Shown here in pieces: positions 5,794-7,183 of a DNA stretch of 7,183 nt. A program made the position numbers and the translations under genes. The notes beneath the pieces are model-generated. The model was given only the letters and a program-made list of their open reading frames with translations, ran no database searches and was not told the DNA's origin. This DNA is from Deltaproteobacteria bacterium. Its GTDB lineage: Bacteria; Desulfobacterota; Syntrophia; Syntrophales; UBA2185. The stretch spans positions 1 through 7,183 of the forward strand of contig JAPLJQ010000128.1 in the NCBI GenBank assembly GCA_026388495.1. The letters run 5' to 3'. Position 1 is the stretch's first letter, and each line of letters starts with the position of its first letter.

Positions 5794-6702
5794 ATGGAAC
5801 TCGTAAAACCAGGAATTAATATTAACTTTGTCGGAAGGTTAAAATACGCTGTTGCATTTTCTATAATACTTACGTTTATATGTGTGGTATCTATCCTATG
5901 GAAGGGACTTTATTACGGTATCGATTTTGCTGGCGGCACTTTGGTGCAGATCAAATTTCATCAGAAGACTTCCGCTGACGATATCAGAAAGGTTTTAAAT
6001 CAGATCGGTATCGACGACAGTGTCATTCAACCATTCGGTTCCGATGAGGTCGTTATCAGAACGGTGAAATCGTCATCGGATACGAAAGGTCTTTCAAGCA
6101 AGATTGAAGGCTCTTTGAACGCCGCATACGGTAAGGATGCTTTTCAGGTGCAACGGGTCGAGGTTGTGGGGCCAAAGATTGGGAAAGACTTAACTCGAAA
6201 AGCCCTGCTGGCTGTCATTTTTTCGTGGATCGGCATGCTCATTTATATCGCCTTCCGGTTTGATTTACGCTACGCTGTCGGAGGCATTGTGGGAGTGATT
6301 CATGACGTCATTGTCGTTGTTGGAATATTTTCCATTTTTAATATTGAGTTTACACTGACAATTGTTGCTGCGCTACTCACCATTATTGGTTACTCTATTC
6401 ATGACACCATTGTCCTTTTCGACAGGGTCAGAGAAAATGTGAGAAAAGATTCAAAAAAAGACCTCGGTACTATCATGAATGAAAGCATAAACCAGACTTT
6501 AAGTCGCACAATCCTGACTTCGCTCACCGTGGTGATTGTTGTTGCTGTCCTCTTATTTTTCGGCGGAGCTGTGATTCACGACTTTGCTTTTGCCCTGTTG
6601 GTCGGTGTGATTTTTGGTACTTATTCTTCTGTTTTTATCGCAAGCCCCGTTGTCCTGGTATGGGAAAATATTAGGCCCTCAACGATCAAGAGGAAGAAAT
6701 AA
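5794..6702 (+). CDS. secF: Protein translocase subunit SecF
   Basis: Partner of SecD in the proton-driven export motor. The 302 residues match the family length. The N-terminal MELVKPGININFVG is followed by TM1 (about 18-37), the SecF hallmark YGIDFAGGTLVQI (41-53), a compact periplasmic domain with VQRVEVVGPKIGKDL (119-133), and five further membrane helices at about 135-154, 160-181, 185-205, 240-258 and 264-289. TM4 ends in the conserved GYSIHDTIVLFDRVREN (199-215) with Asp204 and Asp210. TLSRTILTSLT (235-245) is also a family segment. ATG 5794 has AGGAG 6 bases upstream, but that sequence lies in a small hairpin. The 51-base gap to secD contains no other gene. The last codons of secF (AAGAGGAAG) supply the ribosome binding site of the next gene. 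Confidence 0.98.
   Translation: MELVKPGININFVGRLKYAVAFSIILTFICVVSILWKGLYYGIDFAGGTLVQIKFHQKTSADDIRKVLNQIGIDDSVIQPFGSDEVVIRTVKSSSDTKGLSSKIEGSLNAAYGKDAFQVQRVEVVGPKIGKDLTRKALLAVIFSWIGMLIYIAFRFDLRYAVGGIVGVIHDVIVVVGIFSIFNIEFTLTIVAALLTIIGYSIHDTIVLFDRVRENVRKDSKKDLGTIMNESINQTLSRTILTSLTVVIVVAVLLFFGGAVIHDFAFALLVGVIFGTYSSVFIASPVVLVWENIRPSTIKRKK
6691..6696 (+). promoter_or_regulatory. Ribosome binding site for the DUF456 gene, inside secF
   Basis: AGGAAG, part of AAGAGGAAG in the last secF codons, is 7 bases before TTG 6704. The competing in-frame GTG at 6728 has CAGGA directly adjacent with no spacer, so the TTG is the better start. Confidence 0.55.
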
Positions 6703-6703
6703 C

Positions 6704-7183
6704 TTGCCCCCCCTTGAAATTGCAGGAGTGACGATTTTCATTCTCGTATTATTTGTGGGTATCTTCTCCATTGTGTTTGGACTTCCGGGAACAATTATTA
6801 TCCTTATCGATACGATTCTTTACGCACTGTTTACAGGGTTTGATAAAATCGGCGTCAAGATTCTCGCCATCTTGCTCGTCATCTCTCTCTTGGCAGAGGC
6901 CCTTGATTTCGTACTGGGAATGGCGGGTGCTGCGAGATTCGACGCTTCAAAAAAAGGGATATGGGCTTCTGTGACAGGAGGCTTCATCGGCGCCATCATC
7001 ATGACACCGGTTCTTTTCGGCTTTGGCACGATTGCCGGATTTTTTTTGGGAGGCTTTACCGGTATTCTGATCACGGAGCTGATCGGTCATGGACAGTCGA
7101 AGCCGACGATCAGGACCAGGTATGGCATTATCCTGGGAAGGTTTACGGGTATGCTTGCCAAAGGTTTTTTTGCTTTTGTGATG
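6704..7183 (+). CDS. DUF456 family membrane protein (3' end outside window)
   Basis: An open frame of 160 codons runs from TTG 6704 to the window edge without a stop. The chain is very hydrophobic and rich in glycine, with the DUF456 pattern: a first helix (about 7-26) ending FGLPGT, a second (29-45) ending ALFTGF, a third (50-71) ending AEALDFVLGMAGAARF, then ASKKGIWAS, and a glycine-zipper region GGFIGAI...GFGTIAGFFLGGFTGILITELI (92-127). After a polar stretch GHGQSKPTIRTRY a further helix, GRFTGMLAKGFFAFVM, has begun. That makes about six membrane segments so far. The function of the family is unknown. Only 1 base separates it from secF, so it is probably co-transcribed. The start codon is immediately followed by seven C residues (6707-6713). 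Family lengths I recall are around 160-170 residues, so most of the protein is probably present. Confidence 0.85.
   Translation, partial: MPPLEIAGVTIFILVLFVGIFSIVFGLPGTIIILIDTILYALFTGFDKIGVKILAILLVISLLAEALDFVLGMAGAARFDASKKGIWASVTGGFIGAIIMTPVLFGFGTIAGFFLGGFTGILITELIGHGQSKPTIRTRYGIILGRFTGMLAKGFFAFVM

Noticed and set aside
6753..6974. 73-residue plus-strand frame after secF
   Set aside because: It overlaps the DUF456 gene in another frame; the DUF456 reading shows clear family features and this one does not.

Overview
The window is a dense block of housekeeping genes, all on the + strand, from a bacterium. The gene order queA-tgt-yajC-secD-secF is the classic queuosine/Sec operon of Gram-negative bacteria. 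The protein style (YajC beginning xxVYAMG with a glycine-rich stretch, SecF beginning MELVKPGININF, SecD of 533 residues), moderate GC and frequent TTG starts suggest a deltaproteobacterium in the broad sense (Desulfobacterota or Syntrophobacterales-like). That placement is inference from sequence style, not a database match.

Layout: (1) 15-326, a small zinc-ribbon-like protein of unknown function that may begin upstream of the window. (2) 327-467, a 141-base gap before mazG that holds a GC-rich inverted repeat, a possible weak terminator-like hairpin and a 44-codon open frame nearly filling it. (3) 468-1480, mazG (house-cleaning NTP pyrophosphohydrolase) overlapping by ATGA with a small DUF2065 membrane protein. 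(4) 1481-1569, a short gap. (5) 1570-3793, queA and tgt, two steps of tRNA queuosine modification. (6) 3790-6702, yajC, secD and secF, the accessory SecDF-YajC membrane complex that uses the proton motive force to help SecYEG export proteins. (7) 6704 to the window end, a DUF456-family membrane protein with a TTG start, cut by the window edge.

Genes from queA onward are so closely packed (overlap, 18, 51 and 1 bases, with 55 between queA and tgt) that they are probably one transcript. Several junctions suggest translational coupling: ATGA between mazG and DUF2065, TTGA between tgt and yajC, a Shine-Dalgarno sequence inside a small hairpin before secF, and the DUF456 ribosome binding site inside the secF 3' end.

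I see no CRISPR array, insertion sequence, phage gene, toxin-antitoxin pair or defence gene, no rRNA and no intact tRNA. I do not think the window contains a new multi-gene system. The points worth a second look are local: the possible small ORF before mazG, the secF hairpin, homopolymer runs in secD and at the DUF456 start, and a perfect hairpin inside tgt.
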